Assembly (NCBI GenBank): GCA_905209085.1
Contig: CAJLRM010000002.1
Location: 124,001-188,000 of the forward strand
Reading direction: 5' to 3'
Source: an uncultured Eubacteriales bacterium
GTDB lineage: Bacteria; Bacillota; Clostridia; Christensenellales; Borkfalkiaceae
DNA length: 64,000 nucleotides
Below are positions 16,778 to 25,819 of this stretch, in pieces. Made by a program: the position numbers and the translations under genes. The notes below the pieces were generated by a model that searched no databases, was not told where the DNA came from, and was given only the letters and a program-made list of their open reading frames with translations. Numbering within the stretch: position 1 is the first letter of the stretch; every line of letters starts with the position of its first letter.

Positions 16778-18691
16778 ATGACGGAAAAAGTTGAGGGCGA
16801 ATACGGCGCCGAGCAAATCCAGGTTTTGGACGGCTTGGAGCACATCAGAAAACGTCCCGGTATGTATATCTCGTCAACGGACGCGAAGGGGCTTCACCAT
16901 CTCGTGCACGAAGTGGTGGACAATTCCATCGACGAGGCGCTGGCGGGATATTGTACGCATATCGAGGTGTGGCTGAACGCGGACGGAAGCTGCACCGTGC
17001 AGGACAACGGCAGAGGCATCCCCACGGACATCCATCCCAAAGAAGGCATTTCCACGCTGGAAGTCGTGTTCACGAAGGTCAACGCGGGCGGCAAGTTCGG
17101 CGGCGACTCGGGCTATAAGGTTTCGAGCGGTCTGCACGGCGTCGGCGTCAAGGCGGTCAACGCGCTCTCCGAATGGCTGGAAGCGGAGGTCTATCAGAAC
17201 GGCCGCGTCTATAAACAGGTGTATAACCGCGGCGTGCCCCAGCGCTCCGTGTCGGTCGTCGGCGACACCGACATCACGGGCACCAAGGTCACTTTTATGC
17301 CCGACGACGAGATTTTTGAAACCACCACGTTCAGTTTCGATTCCCTGAAAGGGCGTTTGAGAGAGCTCGCCTATCTCAATAAGGGGCTTCGCATCACGCT
17401 TGAAGACAAGCGTCCCGGCGAGGAAAAGAAGGATTCCTTCTGTTACGAGGGCGGCATCCGCTCCTTCGTCGAGGAACTGAATAAAAACCGCGACGAGGTC
17501 CTTTTCCCCGAGCCCGTATATTTCGAGGAAGCGGACGGCGACACCGTCTGCGAAGTAGCGATTCAGTACAACGAGAGTTATAACGAGGTCATTTACAGCT
17601 ATGCGAACAACGTCAACACGATAGACGGCGGCACGCACGTCGAGGGACTGAAAATGGCTCTCACCAAAGTCATTAACGACGCGGGCAGAAAGCTGAACGT
17701 CTTGAAGGAGAGCGATAAACTCACGGGCGAGGACGTCCGCGAGGGCATCACGGCGGTCGTGTCCGTCAAGCTCGTCAACGCGCAGTTCGAATCGCAGACG
17801 AAAGATAAACTAAACAACAGCTCTATCCGCGCGTTCGTCAATAAATGCGTCACCGAGCACATGAGCACTTTCCTCGAAGAAAATCCCGCGGTCGCCAGGG
17901 AACTGGTGCTGCGCTGTATCACGGCGCAGAAAGCACGCGACGCGGCGAGAAACGCGCGCGAGTTGACCAGAAGAAAGGGGATTCTCGAAAGCACGACGCT
18001 TCCCGGCAAGCTTGCCGACTGTTCGGACAGGCGTCCCGAACTTTGCGAAATTTATATCGTCGAGGGCGACTCGGCAGGCGGCACGGCAAAGCAGGGCAGA
18101 GATAGGCGCTTTCAGGCGATCCTGCCCCTGCGCGGCAAGATTCTGAACGTCGAAAAGGTGCGGCTCAACCGCGTCCTCGAAAACGAGGAGATCAAATCGA
18201 TGATCACGGCGTTCGGCTGCGGCATCTTGGACGATTTCGACGAGAGCAAGCTTCGCTACGATCGGATCATTTCCATGACCGATGCCGACGTCGACGGCGC
18301 GCATATCCGCATCCTGCTGTATACCTTCCTCTTCCGTTTCATGCGCCCTCTCATCGAGCACGGGCACGTATACTCGGCTCTGCCGCCCCTGTATAAGGCG
18401 AGCAGCAAGGGCAAAGAGGACTATCTGTATTCCGAGGAGGAAAAAGTCGCTTACGACGCGCAGGCGACCTCCAAGATAGAATATCAGCGCTATAAGGGCC
18501 TCGGCGAAATGAGCAAGGAACAGCTTTGGGAAACCACGATGAATCCCTCCACCCGCACGCTGGTGCGCGTGACGATGGAGGATGCCGCGGAGGCGGATAC
18601 CATGTTCACCATGCTGATGGGGGAAAATCCCGAGCTGAGAAGAAAGTTTATCGAGGAGAACGCTTCCCTCGTCACCGATCTGGATATTTAA
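16778..18691 (+). CDS. gyrB: DNA gyrase subunit B
   Basis: This 637-residue protein is the ATPase subunit of DNA gyrase. The N-terminal GHKL ATPase domain shows HEVVDNSIDEA (with the general-base Glu and Mg-binding Asn) and the DNGRGIP loop. The transducer domain follows, then the Toprim domain with IVEGDSAGG and the metal site DADVDGAHI. The C-terminal QRYKGLGEM segment is intact. The length matches the short (Gram-positive) GyrB class. AGGAG lies 9 nt before the ATG. The gene is followed by gyrA after 222 nt, so the two probably share a transcript. Confidence 0.99.
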   Translation: MTEKVEGEYGAEQIQVLDGLEHIRKRPGMYISSTDAKGLHHLVHEVVDNSIDEALAGYCTHIEVWLNADGSCTVQDNGRGIPTDIHPKEGISTLEVVFTKVNAGGKFGGDSGYKVSSGLHGVGVKAVNALSEWLEAEVYQNGRVYKQVYNRGVPQRSVSVVGDTDITGTKVTFMPDDEIFETTTFSFDSLKGRLRELAYLNKGLRITLEDKRPGEEKKDSFCYEGGIRSFVEELNKNRDEVLFPEPVYFEEADGDTVCEVAIQYNESYNEVIYSYANNVNTIDGGTHVEGLKMALTKVINDAGRKLNVLKESDKLTGEDVREGITAVVSVKLVNAQFESQTKDKLNNSSIRAFVNKCVTEHMSTFLEENPAVARELVLRCITAQKARDAARNARELTRRKGILESTTLPGKLADCSDRRPELCEIYIVEGDSAGGTAKQGRDRRFQAILPLRGKILNVEKVRLNRVLENEEIKSMITAFGCGILDDFDESKLRYDRIISMTDADVDGAHIRILLYTFLFRFMRPLIEHGHVYSALPPLYKASSKGKEDYLYSEEEKVAYDAQATSKIEYQRYKGLGEMSKEQLWETTMNPSTRTLVRVTMEDAAEADTMFTMLMGENPELRRKFIEENASLVTDLDI

Positions 18692-18913
18692 GCTAAGGCG
18701 CCTTAATGACGCGCGTCGGCTCCGCCGCCTGTCGGCGTGCCCGCGCACAAAAGGGCGTTTTGAAAAACGCGTCGGCGCGGCTGTCCGCGCCCGCAGGGTT
18801 CCATGCAGAGAAAAGAAGCGGCGACCGTCTGCGAAAACAGGAGCGGACGGATCGGAAAAAGCGGCAGCGCGTCAAGCGTTTCCGACGTTTTATAGATATT
18901 TAAGGAGTAAAGA

Positions 18914-21556
18914 ATGGCTAAAAAGGAAACAAGCCCCGAATTGACCGAGGAATTTAAAAAGACCCTCGCCATGACGAAGGTCTTGGATATGGAAGTAGAC
19001 GAAGAATTGAAACGTTCGTTCATCGCCTATGCCATGGCAGTCAATAAATCGAGGGCGATCCCGGACGTTCGGGACGGACTCAAACCCGTGCACAGAAGAA
19101 TTTTATTCTCCATGCACGAAATGGGCTTATACAACGACAAATCTTACCGCAAGTGCGCCCGTATCGTCGGCGACACGCTCGGTAAATACCATCCTCACGG
19201 CGACAGCTCGGTGTACGACGCGCTGGTGCGCCTTGCGCAGGACTTTACCATCAATTTCCCGCTGGTGGACGGTCACGGCAACTTCGGCAGCGTCGACGGC
19301 GACCCCGCCGCGGCGATGCGTTATACGGAGGCGAGGCTGACAAAGCTCGCCTCGGAAATGCTCAAAGACCTCGACAAGGAAACGGTGGATTTCATCCCGA
19401 ACTTCGACGGCAACGAGTCGGAGCCTACCGTGCTCCCCGCCCGCTTCCCCAATCTTTTGGTGAACGGCTCGGACGGCATCGCGGTGGGCATGGCGACGAA
19501 TATTCCCCCGCATAACCTCGCGGAAGTCATCGACGGCGCGGTGGCGATGATCGACAATCCCGAGATCACGGTGGACGAGCTGATGGAGTATATCCCCGCG
19601 CCCGATTTTCCCACGGGCGGCATCATCATGGGCAGGAGCGGAATCCGCAACGCCTACCGCACGGGACAGGGCAAGATCGTCATCCGTTCCAAGTGCGAGA
19701 TAGAGGAATACGGCACGGGCGGCAATGTGCGTCAGCGCATCGTCGTCACCGAGATTCCCTATCAGGTGAATAAGGCGATGCTCATCAAGACCATCGCGGA
19801 CATGGTCAAGGACAAACGACTCGAAGGCATTTCCGACATCCGCGAGGAATCCGACCGCGACGGTATGCGCATCGTCATCGAGTGCAAGAAGGACGCCAAT
19901 GCGCAGGTGGTTTTGAATACTCTCTATAAGCGCACGAATTTACAGATTTCCGACGGCATCATCATGCTGGCGCTCGTGGAAAACGGCACGGAGCCGAGGA
20001 CTCTGAATCTCAGGGAAATTTTCACTTACTACCTCGCGCATCAGAAGGAAGTCATTACGCGGCGTACCAGGTATGAGCTGAACAAGACGGAGGAGCGCGC
20101 GCATATCGTTTCGGGACTCGTTTTGGCGCTTGCGAATATCGACGAGGTGATTAAGATCATCAAGGAATCGTCGGATAAGTTCGCGGCGATCGCCAAATTG
20201 ACGGAAGCTTTCGAGCTGGACGAAAAGCAGGCGAACGCAATTTTGGAAATGCGTCTGCAAAGGCTCACCTCTCTCGAAGTGGATAAACTCAAAGACGAAT
20301 TGACAGCTCTCGAAGCGACGATCGCCGACCTCAAAGATATTCTCGCGCACGAGGAAAGGGTGATGGCGATTATCCGCGCCGACCTCATCGACATCAAAAA
20401 CCGCTATCCTTCTCCCCGCCGCACGGAAATTTCCGTGGATTACGGCTCCATCGAGGACGCGGATCTCATCGACAAAGAGGACGTCGTCATCTCCCTGACG
20501 CATTCGGGATATATCAAGCGCCTGCCGGTGACGGAGTATAAGGCGCAAAACCGCGGCGGCATGGGTATTACGGCGCATAAGCCCAAGGACGAGGACTATG
20601 TGGAGAAAATGTTTATTTCCTCTACGCACGACGACATCCTGCTGTTCTCGTCGCTCGGCAAGGTGTACTCGGTCAAGGGCTATGAAATTCCCGAAGCCAA
20701 CCGCACCTCGCGCGGAAGAGCGGTGGTGAACATCGTGCGTCTGGATCAGGGCGAAAAGATACAGTCGGTGCTGCCCGTGACGGAAGATACGGGCGGATAT
20801 ATCGTCATCGCCACGAAAAAGGGCGTCATCAAAAAGACCACCACGAAGGAATACGACCGCATCCCCAAAAACGGAAAAATCGCCATTCGTCTGCCCGAGG
20901 GCGACGAAGTCATCTCCGTCCAGTTCACGACGGGCGACAACGAGCTGATGGTCGCTTCGAGAGAGGGCAAGTGTATCCGATTCTCGGAAAACGACGTGCG
21001 TTCGATGGGCAGAACGGCGACGGGCGTGCGCGCGATGAAACTGAGCGCGGGCGACGAGCTAGTGGATATGCTGGTGGTCAATCCCGAATTCGACATTTTC
21101 ACGCTGACCTCGAACGGCTACGGCAAGCGTTCGTCGGTAGAGGATTACAGGATCCAAAGCCGCGGCGGCAAGGGCATCAAGGCGGGCGTGTTCAACGAAA
21201 AGACGGGCTATCTCGTCAATATGAAGCTGGTGTCGGACGAAAACGACATCATGATCATCACGACGGGCGGAACGATCATTCGTATGCACGCGGATTCGAT
21301 CAGTCAGATAGGGCGCGCGACGCGCGGCGTCCGCGTGATGAACGTCAAGGACAGCCTGGTTGCGACGGTGGACGTAGCGGAACGGGACGACGAAGCGGAA
21401 ACGGCGGCGCCCGAAGAAACGGTAGAGGACGTGGATATCGCGGAGCTTACGGAAGGCGCGGAAGCGCTCGATGAAGACGAGGGGGACGATACCCCCGAAA
21501 ACGACGAGGAAATCGTCGTCGAAGGAGAAGCCGAACCTACGGACGGCGAAGAATAA
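18914..21556 (+). CDS. gyrA: DNA gyrase subunit A
   Basis: This 880-residue protein is the cleavage subunit of gyrase. The catalytic tyrosine is Tyr137 in AAAMRYTEARL. The quinolone pocket reads HPHGDSSVYD, with Ser98 and Asp102 at the positions of E. coli Ser83 and Asp87, so the usual resistance changes are absent. The C-terminal beta-pinwheel has a GyrA box in the form QSRGGKG near residue 750. After the pinwheel comes a strongly acidic tail of about 55 residues ending EPTDGEE, longer than in many Firmicutes. TAAGGAG precedes the ATG. Confidence 0.99.
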   Translation: MAKKETSPELTEEFKKTLAMTKVLDMEVDEELKRSFIAYAMAVNKSRAIPDVRDGLKPVHRRILFSMHEMGLYNDKSYRKCARIVGDTLGKYHPHGDSSVYDALVRLAQDFTINFPLVDGHGNFGSVDGDPAAAMRYTEARLTKLASEMLKDLDKETVDFIPNFDGNESEPTVLPARFPNLLVNGSDGIAVGMATNIPPHNLAEVIDGAVAMIDNPEITVDELMEYIPAPDFPTGGIIMGRSGIRNAYRTGQGKIVIRSKCEIEEYGTGGNVRQRIVVTEIPYQVNKAMLIKTIADMVKDKRLEGISDIREESDRDGMRIVIECKKDANAQVVLNTLYKRTNLQISDGIIMLALVENGTEPRTLNLREIFTYYLAHQKEVITRRTRYELNKTEERAHIVSGLVLALANIDEVIKIIKESSDKFAAIAKLTEAFELDEKQANAILEMRLQRLTSLEVDKLKDELTALEATIADLKDILAHEERVMAIIRADLIDIKNRYPSPRRTEISVDYGSIEDADLIDKEDVVISLTHSGYIKRLPVTEYKAQNRGGMGITAHKPKDEDYVEKMFISSTHDDILLFSSLGKVYSVKGYEIPEANRTSRGRAVVNIVRLDQGEKIQSVLPVTEDTGGYIVIATKKGVIKKTTTKEYDRIPKNGKIAIRLPEGDEVISVQFTTGDNELMVASREGKCIRFSENDVRSMGRTATGVRAMKLSAGDELVDMLVVNPEFDIFTLTSNGYGKRSSVEDYRIQSRGGKGIKAGVFNEKTGYLVNMKLVSDENDIMIITTGGTIIRMHADSISQIGRATRGVRVMNVKDSLVATVDVAERDDEAETAAPEETVEDVDIAELTEGAEALDEDEGDDTPENDEEIVVEGEAEPTDGEE

Positions 21557-21567
21557 GAAAGCGCTAC

Positions 21568-21607
21568 AAAGCGCCTGTTTCCTTTTTGGGAAAACGGGCG
21601 CTTTTTT
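21568..21607 (+). terminator. Intrinsic terminator after gyrA
   Basis: AAAGCGCC at 21568-21575 pairs with GGCGCTTT at 21597-21604, with a G/T/C inner stem, a TTTTT loop and six T residues at the end. It overlaps the end of the convergent gene on the - strand. Confidence 0.85.
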
Positions 21608-22058
21608 ATTTTTCGTCCGCAGTTTTTTCGGCGGAAGCCGACGGCGCCGAAACGTCGGTTTCCCGCCCTCCCTCCTCCGCCGCATCGGACGCAGAGGAGT
21701 CTTTGGAACGTTTAGAATTTTCGCGGCGCCGTTCCCTTGCGACTTTTTGGGCATTTCTTCTCAGTTCGTCCAAGGTTTCCGCAGGGGTGGGAATTGTCAG
21801 ATAACAGGACTCTATTGCAAGCAACAAGCCGTAGCGAAAGCCTAATTTAAAGCGGTAATCTATTCTTTCTTCTTCTATGGCGAAACGAGCAAAATCATAT
21901 CGTTCAAAAAGTTCGTTTTGCATTTTGGAAAATTGTTCTAATAATTTATCCTCTGCCTCCGCATATTCCTCGTGTGTGCTTTCGGAAACGGGGATAGGTT
22001 CGTCCAAATGATACTCAAAAGATTTGTGCAGCAGTTCGTCAAAAACAGATAATTTCAT
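21606..22058 (-). CDS. Hypothetical protein, 150 residues, with a charged C-terminal tail
   Basis: AAGGAG lies 10 nt before the ATG at 22058 (-), and a clear promoter precedes it, so the gene is expressed. Residues 1-100 are helical and acidic (SESTHEEYAEAEDKLLEQF, then FKLGFRYGLLLAIE). They resemble short hypothetical proteins common in clostridial phages and islands (I think of DUF6809, unverified). Residues 105-150 are a low-complexity Arg/Ser/Glu/Ala tail with higher GC than the rest, as if added from different DNA. It is divergent from two XRE regulators, which makes it a probable regulated partner. Confidence 0.75.
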   Translation of the reverse strand: MKLSVFDELLHKSFEYHLDEPIPVSESTHEEYAEAEDKLLEQFSKMQNELFERYDFARFAIEEERIDYRFKLGFRYGLLLAIESCYLTIPTPAETLDELRRNAQKVARERRRENSKRSKDSSASDAAEEGGRETDVSAPSASAEKTADEK

Positions 22059-22074
22059 TTGTTTTTCTCCTTAA

Positions 22075-22153
22075 AACAATTGTTATATTTATTGTATCAA
22101 AAAATTTAGAAGAAGTCAACCATTTTTATATCAATTGTAATAAAACAATTGAT
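22075..22153. promoter_or_regulatory. CAATTG operator cluster in a divergent promoter region
   Basis: Three CAATTG palindromes lie here: AACAATTGTT at 22075-22084, and a perfect 9-bp inverted pair, ATCAATTGT (22130-22138) and ACAATTGAT (22145-22153), 6 nt apart. The first covers the expected start point of the minus promoter, and the pair covers the -35 area of the plus promoter. This layout fits binding by one or both XRE proteins encoded next door. Confidence 0.75.
22091..22119 (-). promoter_or_regulatory. Promoter of the 150-residue hypothetical gene
   Basis: On the - strand TTGACT (22119-22114) and TACAAT (22096-22091) are separated by 17 nt, a near-consensus promoter reading into the gene at 22058. 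Confidence 0.85.
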
Positions 22154-22167
22154 TATACTTTCAAAAT

Positions 22168-22175
22168 GGTATAAT
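22168..22175 (+). promoter_or_regulatory. Promoter of the XRE gene pair
   Basis: TGGTATAAT gives an extended -10, with TATAAT at 22170-22175. TTGATT at 22149-22154 may serve as a -35 with a short spacer and overlaps the CAATTG inverted pair. Transcription would reach the ATG at 22206. Confidence 0.75.
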
Positions 22176-22205
22176 TAAAATATACGGTCAAAGGAGTATA
22201 AAATC

Positions 22206-22613
22206 ATGAAAGAGAAAACGCGCTTTATAAAGAGATTAGAGGAAATTATGAGCGAAAAAGGATATACACAGCAAAAACTAGCAGAATTATTAAACATATC
22301 ACAGACCGCAATCAGTAATTATTTAAGAGGGGATAGGAAACCGAATTACGAAATGATCTTATTGATAGGGGCATATCTAGACGAAACGCCTAATGAATTA
22401 TTGGGATATGACGAAAAAGAGCTTCGCAAATATAGAAAAATATTGATTGAAGAACGGATAAAAAGTAGTAACGAATTTAAAACTTTATGTGAAGAAACTG
22501 TGGTAAGAATGTCGGAAGAGAAAAAAAATTCCCGAGAAATCGAAAGGGAAATAGAAAGACTTTTTCAGAAGAAATATAAAGAATTTCTCGAAACCTATGC
22601 GCTTCAAGAGTGA
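22206..22613 (+). CDS. XRE-family transcriptional regulator, 135 residues
   Basis: Residues about 8-65 form a Cro/C1-type helix-turn-helix (GYTQQKLAELLNISQTAISN is the core), followed by the YLDETPNELLGYDE signature also found in the next gene. The C-terminal 60 residues are a charged coiled-coil-like segment (EKKNSREIEREIERLF) that may mediate dimerisation. AAAGGAG precedes the ATG. The gene is AT-rich compared with its surroundings, which suggests acquisition. It probably binds the CAATTG sites upstream and controls itself and the divergent gene. Confidence 0.9.
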   Translation: MKEKTRFIKRLEEIMSEKGYTQQKLAELLNISQTAISNYLRGDRKPNYEMILLIGAYLDETPNELLGYDEKELRKYRKILIEERIKSSNEFKTLCEETVVRMSEEKKNSREIEREIERLFQKKYKEFLETYALQE

Positions 22614-22616
22614 AAA

Positions 22617-22862
22617 ATGGATTTATTAAAATTTCCTGAAAACTTAAAAAAGGTATTAATCGTTAATCACATCTCTCAACAAGCGCTTGCCGATAAATTG
22701 AAAACCACACAAGCGACAGTAAGCAGATGGTTAAATGGAATCAATGAACCCGATTTTCAAACGCTTTTGGAAATTTGCGTTTATCTGGACGAAACGCCGA
22801 ACTCGTTATTGGGCTATGACGAAATCCCCGTTTCTATTTTTTCGGAATTGAAAAAAGAATAA
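22617..22862 (+). CDS. Small XRE-family regulator, 81 residues
   Basis: This is little more than a helix-turn-helix domain: ISQQALADKLKTTQATVSRW is the DNA-binding core, and YLDETPNSLLGYDE matches the preceding protein closely. The start lies 3 nt after the previous stop, so both come from one transcript. The pair looks like an old duplication, perhaps with opposing roles as in lysogeny switches (inference). No phage or plasmid genes are nearby. Confidence 0.88.
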   Translation: MDLLKFPENLKKVLIVNHISQQALADKLKTTQATVSRWLNGINEPDFQTLLEICVYLDETPNSLLGYDEIPVSIFSELKKE

Positions 22863-22900
22863 AACAAAGCCGTTCGCTATTTTTGCGAACGGCTTTGTTT
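22862..22900. terminator. Bidirectional terminator
   Basis: A perfect 16-bp stem (22862-22877 with 22885-22900) and a 7-nt loop separate the XRE genes (+) from the P-type ATPase gene (-). The stem ends in A and T runs on both strands. Confidence 0.9.
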
Positions 22901-22919
22901 AAAAACTTTTTCGAAAACT

Positions 22920-25505
22920 CTATTCGTCGGCGGGATTGAACATATCGAAGAACTTAATCAACATTGCGGATACGGGAATCGCCGCCTGAATGATGACGAT
23001 GAGTACGAGGATTTGCGTCAGATTAAAACGGACGTCCGCCCACCCGTCGTAAACGATATTGCCGAGCACGGGCACGGCGAGCACCGTCACGCATAGCGCC
23101 GCCATAGAAACCCAAAGCACCGTTCTCAAAATATTCAGCGGCTGGCAGATTCTAAGCAGCATGACAAGTCCCGTAAAGGTCAGGGCGATCATCAGCATGG
23201 CGTTGTAGACGTTTCCTATCGTTTCTCCCGCTTCGTTTTTGATTTCGAAGATATAGGCGAGGGAAGTCTGATTGATGATATACAGAGCGAGAATGCCGCA
23301 CGCCATGGTCAGCGCGCCGGGCAGCGCCCTGCTGACGACGAAGGGAATAAATTTCCCCTTGACGCGGTTTGTATTCGGCTGTAAGGACAGACAGAAGGAG
23401 GGGATGGCGCTGATGAGTATTTCAAACATCAGCATATTGTTGGTGGTGAAGAAGTACACGCTTCCCGTCAGGATACACACGAGCGCCAGGATCATCGTCA
23501 GCAGCGTTTTCATGATATAGAGAGAAGCGGAATCCTTGATGTTATTGATGACCCGCCTGCCCTCGTTGACGATTTTCGGCATGGAGCCGAAATTGTTGTC
23601 CTGCAAGACGAGGTTGGAAACGTCCCTCGCCGCGTCGCTGCCCGACGCCACGGAAACGGCGCAGTCGGATTCCTTCATTGCCAGAATGTCGTTGACGCCG
23701 TCGCCCGTCATCGCCACGGTGTTGCCCGCTTTCTTGATGGAACGGATCAGAATCGCCTTCTGCTCGGGCGTCACCCGCCCGAAAACGGTGTACTGATTGG
23801 CGGCGTTTTCCACTTCGAGGTCGGATAACCCTTCGAGGGAAATGAACTGCGCGGCGTTTTTGATTCCCGCGCGGCGCGCCACTTCGGATACGGTGACGGG
23901 GTTATCCCCCGAAATCACCTTGACGGCGACATCGTTTTCGCGGAACCATTTGATCGTTTCCACCGCGTCGGGACGGATATTGTCCGAGAGCGTAAGAATG
24001 GCGATGGGGCGGAAGGCGGTCGGCAGCTTATCCCCCTGAATCTGCGCGGTGGAATGTGCCAGCACCAGCACCCGCAATCCCATCTGCGCATATTGTTTGA
24101 CGATTTTTTCCACGCGGATGGGCAGCGGCTTCAACACGAATTCGGGCGCGCCCATCGCGAATGTGCCCGCTTCCCCGAAGGTGACGGCGGACAGCTTTCT
24201 CGCGGACGAAAAGGGCATGACGGCGGTCGCCTGTAAGGCGGAGGAATGTCCGAAACGCTCGTAAAGAGCGATAGAGGTCTGGTTGTTGTCGCTTAAAGCC
24301 GCCAGCATGGAGCCTAAAATATCGTCCACCGAGTATTCCGTGGGATTATTCAGCAGCATACAGTCGCTCACTTTCATGCGCCCGTCGGTGATGGTGCCCG
24401 TCTTGTCGAGGCACAGCACGTTGACGCGGGCGAGCATTTCCAGCGAATACATATCCTGTACGAGCGTGTTGTATTTTGCCAGTCGCAGCATTCCCACGGA
24501 GAGCGCGACGGTGGTCAGGAGCAGCAGTCCCGCGGGGATCATGCCGATGATGACCGAACAGGTCTTCTGCACCGTTTCGTTCATGATTTCGTTATTGGAA
24601 AAGAGCAGAGCGAAGAAACCGCCGTTTTCCTTAACGTCCGCCCAGCTGCCGCCGAGATTTTTAAAGTTGTTCGGGAACATGAGCACGGCGATGATGACGA
24701 TGACGACGCCGATCGCCTTGATGAAGAGATTGATGGAGTTCATGATCTCCGAATTCGGGCGCTTGTATTTTTTGGCGCGTGCGGTCAGCTTGCTGATATA
24801 CGTGTCCTCGCCGATTTTGTCCACCCGCACCGCGCAGTGTCCGCTCGCCACGAAGGATCCCGCGTAAAGCGTGTCCCCGTTTTCCTTTTTCATCGGCACC
24901 GATTCGCCCGTCAAAAGGGATTCGTTCAGCTCCGCCGTCCCGTCCAGCATAATGCAGTCGGCGGGTACCTGCTGCCCCGCTCCGAGCAATAAAATGTCGT
25001 CGAGGACGAGTTCGGTCACGGCGATTTCCCGCTTTTTGCAATCCCGCACCACTTTTGCGGTGGGGGAGGAGAGAATGGAGAGTTTGTCTATTTTTCTCTT
25101 GGCGCGGATTTCCTGAAAAATGCCCATGCCGATATTGCAGAGGAAGATGAGCACAAAGGTAAACTGCGAGATCGGGGCGTGCGCGGAAAGGAGCAGCAGC
25201 GCCGCCAGAAAACAGAGCAGGTTGAAAAAAGTGCAGATATTGCCGACGAAAATACTCTTGTACGTCTTGGAATATTTTTTGCCCGTCTTGTTGACGAGTC
25301 CCTGTTCCTGCCGCTGTTCCACCTGTATTTTGGAAAGCCCTTCGTCGAGATCGGCGTTGAACCGCGCGACTTCCGCCGCGTCGACTCTGGCGGTCTTTTT
25401 GCGCTTTTTCTTTTCCTTTTCTTTGGGGAAAAGGGATTGGAAATGCTTTTCGCGCTTTTCCTCTTCGGACGTATATTCGATTTTTTCCTGTTTTTTCTTT
25501 TTCAT
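22920..25505 (-). CDS. Cation-transporting P-type ATPase, CtpE-like
   Basis: This 861-residue membrane pump has a long basic N-terminus (Lys/Glu-rich, about 60 residues), then about ten transmembrane segments. It shows the actuator motif LLTGES, the phosphorylation site LDKTGT with Asp367, the nucleotide-binding region, and the hinge MTGDGVNDILA. The order VPADCIMLDGTAELNESLLT, and the absence of N-terminal metal-binding CxxC domains, fit the CtpE-like group, described as calcium exporters in mycobacteria. The ATG at 25505 (-) is chosen over an upstream in-frame ATG at 25580; the site before it (AGGGACGA) is only moderate. A 175-nt leader with tandem hairpins lies upstream. Confidence 0.88.
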   Translation of the reverse strand: MKKKKQEKIEYTSEEEKREKHFQSLFPKEKEKKKRKKTARVDAAEVARFNADLDEGLSKIQVEQRQEQGLVNKTGKKYSKTYKSIFVGNICTFFNLLCFLAALLLLSAHAPISQFTFVLIFLCNIGMGIFQEIRAKRKIDKLSILSSPTAKVVRDCKKREIAVTELVLDDILLLGAGQQVPADCIMLDGTAELNESLLTGESVPMKKENGDTLYAGSFVASGHCAVRVDKIGEDTYISKLTARAKKYKRPNSEIMNSINLFIKAIGVVIVIIAVLMFPNNFKNLGGSWADVKENGGFFALLFSNNEIMNETVQKTCSVIIGMIPAGLLLLTTVALSVGMLRLAKYNTLVQDMYSLEMLARVNVLCLDKTGTITDGRMKVSDCMLLNNPTEYSVDDILGSMLAALSDNNQTSIALYERFGHSSALQATAVMPFSSARKLSAVTFGEAGTFAMGAPEFVLKPLPIRVEKIVKQYAQMGLRVLVLAHSTAQIQGDKLPTAFRPIAILTLSDNIRPDAVETIKWFRENDVAVKVISGDNPVTVSEVARRAGIKNAAQFISLEGLSDLEVENAANQYTVFGRVTPEQKAILIRSIKKAGNTVAMTGDGVNDILAMKESDCAVSVASGSDAARDVSNLVLQDNNFGSMPKIVNEGRRVINNIKDSASLYIMKTLLTMILALVCILTGSVYFFTTNNMLMFEILISAIPSFCLSLQPNTNRVKGKFIPFVVSRALPGALTMACGILALYIINQTSLAYIFEIKNEAGETIGNVYNAMLMIALTFTGLVMLLRICQPLNILRTVLWVSMAALCVTVLAVPVLGNIVYDGWADVRFNLTQILVLIVIIQAAIPVSAMLIKFFDMFNPADE

Positions 25506-25561
25506 GATTCGTCCCTGAAACGAGAATTGATTTCTATTCGAACAATCGCGGGCGGCGTTCC

Positions 25562-25680
25562 AATAGAGCCGAAAATACAAAGGAGTGCTTCGCGTCCTCC
25601 GCCTTTTTGCTCCGTTTTCTGCGTTGCGCTTAAATAGGAGCGGAAAAATACGGGGGAATGTTCCGCATTCCCGCCTTTAC
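25562..25680 (-). repeat. Tandem hairpin element in the ATPase leader
   Basis: Two copies of a 48-nt element (25562-25609 and 25633-25680, 71 nt apart) lie between the promoter and the ATPase start. Read on the + strand, both begin AATAG and end CGCCTTT, with a variable palindrome in the middle (GGGAATG-ttccg-CATTCCC in the second). In the mRNA each would fold as a hairpin followed by a U-rich run. It could be a duplicated regulatory leader; no known riboswitch is recognised. Confidence 0.6.
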
Positions 25681-25686
25681 TTTTCT

Positions 25687-25715
25687 ATTATACCATAGCC
25701 TTCCGCAAAATACAA
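25687..25715 (-). promoter_or_regulatory. Promoter of the P-type ATPase
   Basis: On the - strand TTGTAT (25715-25710) and TATAAT (25692-25687) are 17 nt apart, and TGG before TATAAT gives an extended -10. It implies a leader of about 175 nt. Confidence 0.8.
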
Positions 25716-25753
25716 GTTTTTTGAGGAATTTGCGGGACGTTCATTTCATTTAA

Positions 25754-25782
25754 TTGCTTTTACGGGGGGAAAGTAGTATAAT
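25754..25782 (+). promoter_or_regulatory. Promoter of serS
   Basis: TTGCTT at 25754-25759 and TATAAT at 25777-25782 are separated by 17 nt. The transcript would begin near 25789, 30 nt before the serS start, leaving no room for a T-box leader. Confidence 0.8.
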
Positions 25783-25819
25783 ATGGAAAGAAACGCAACT
25801 ACAAGGCAGAGGTAACGCT

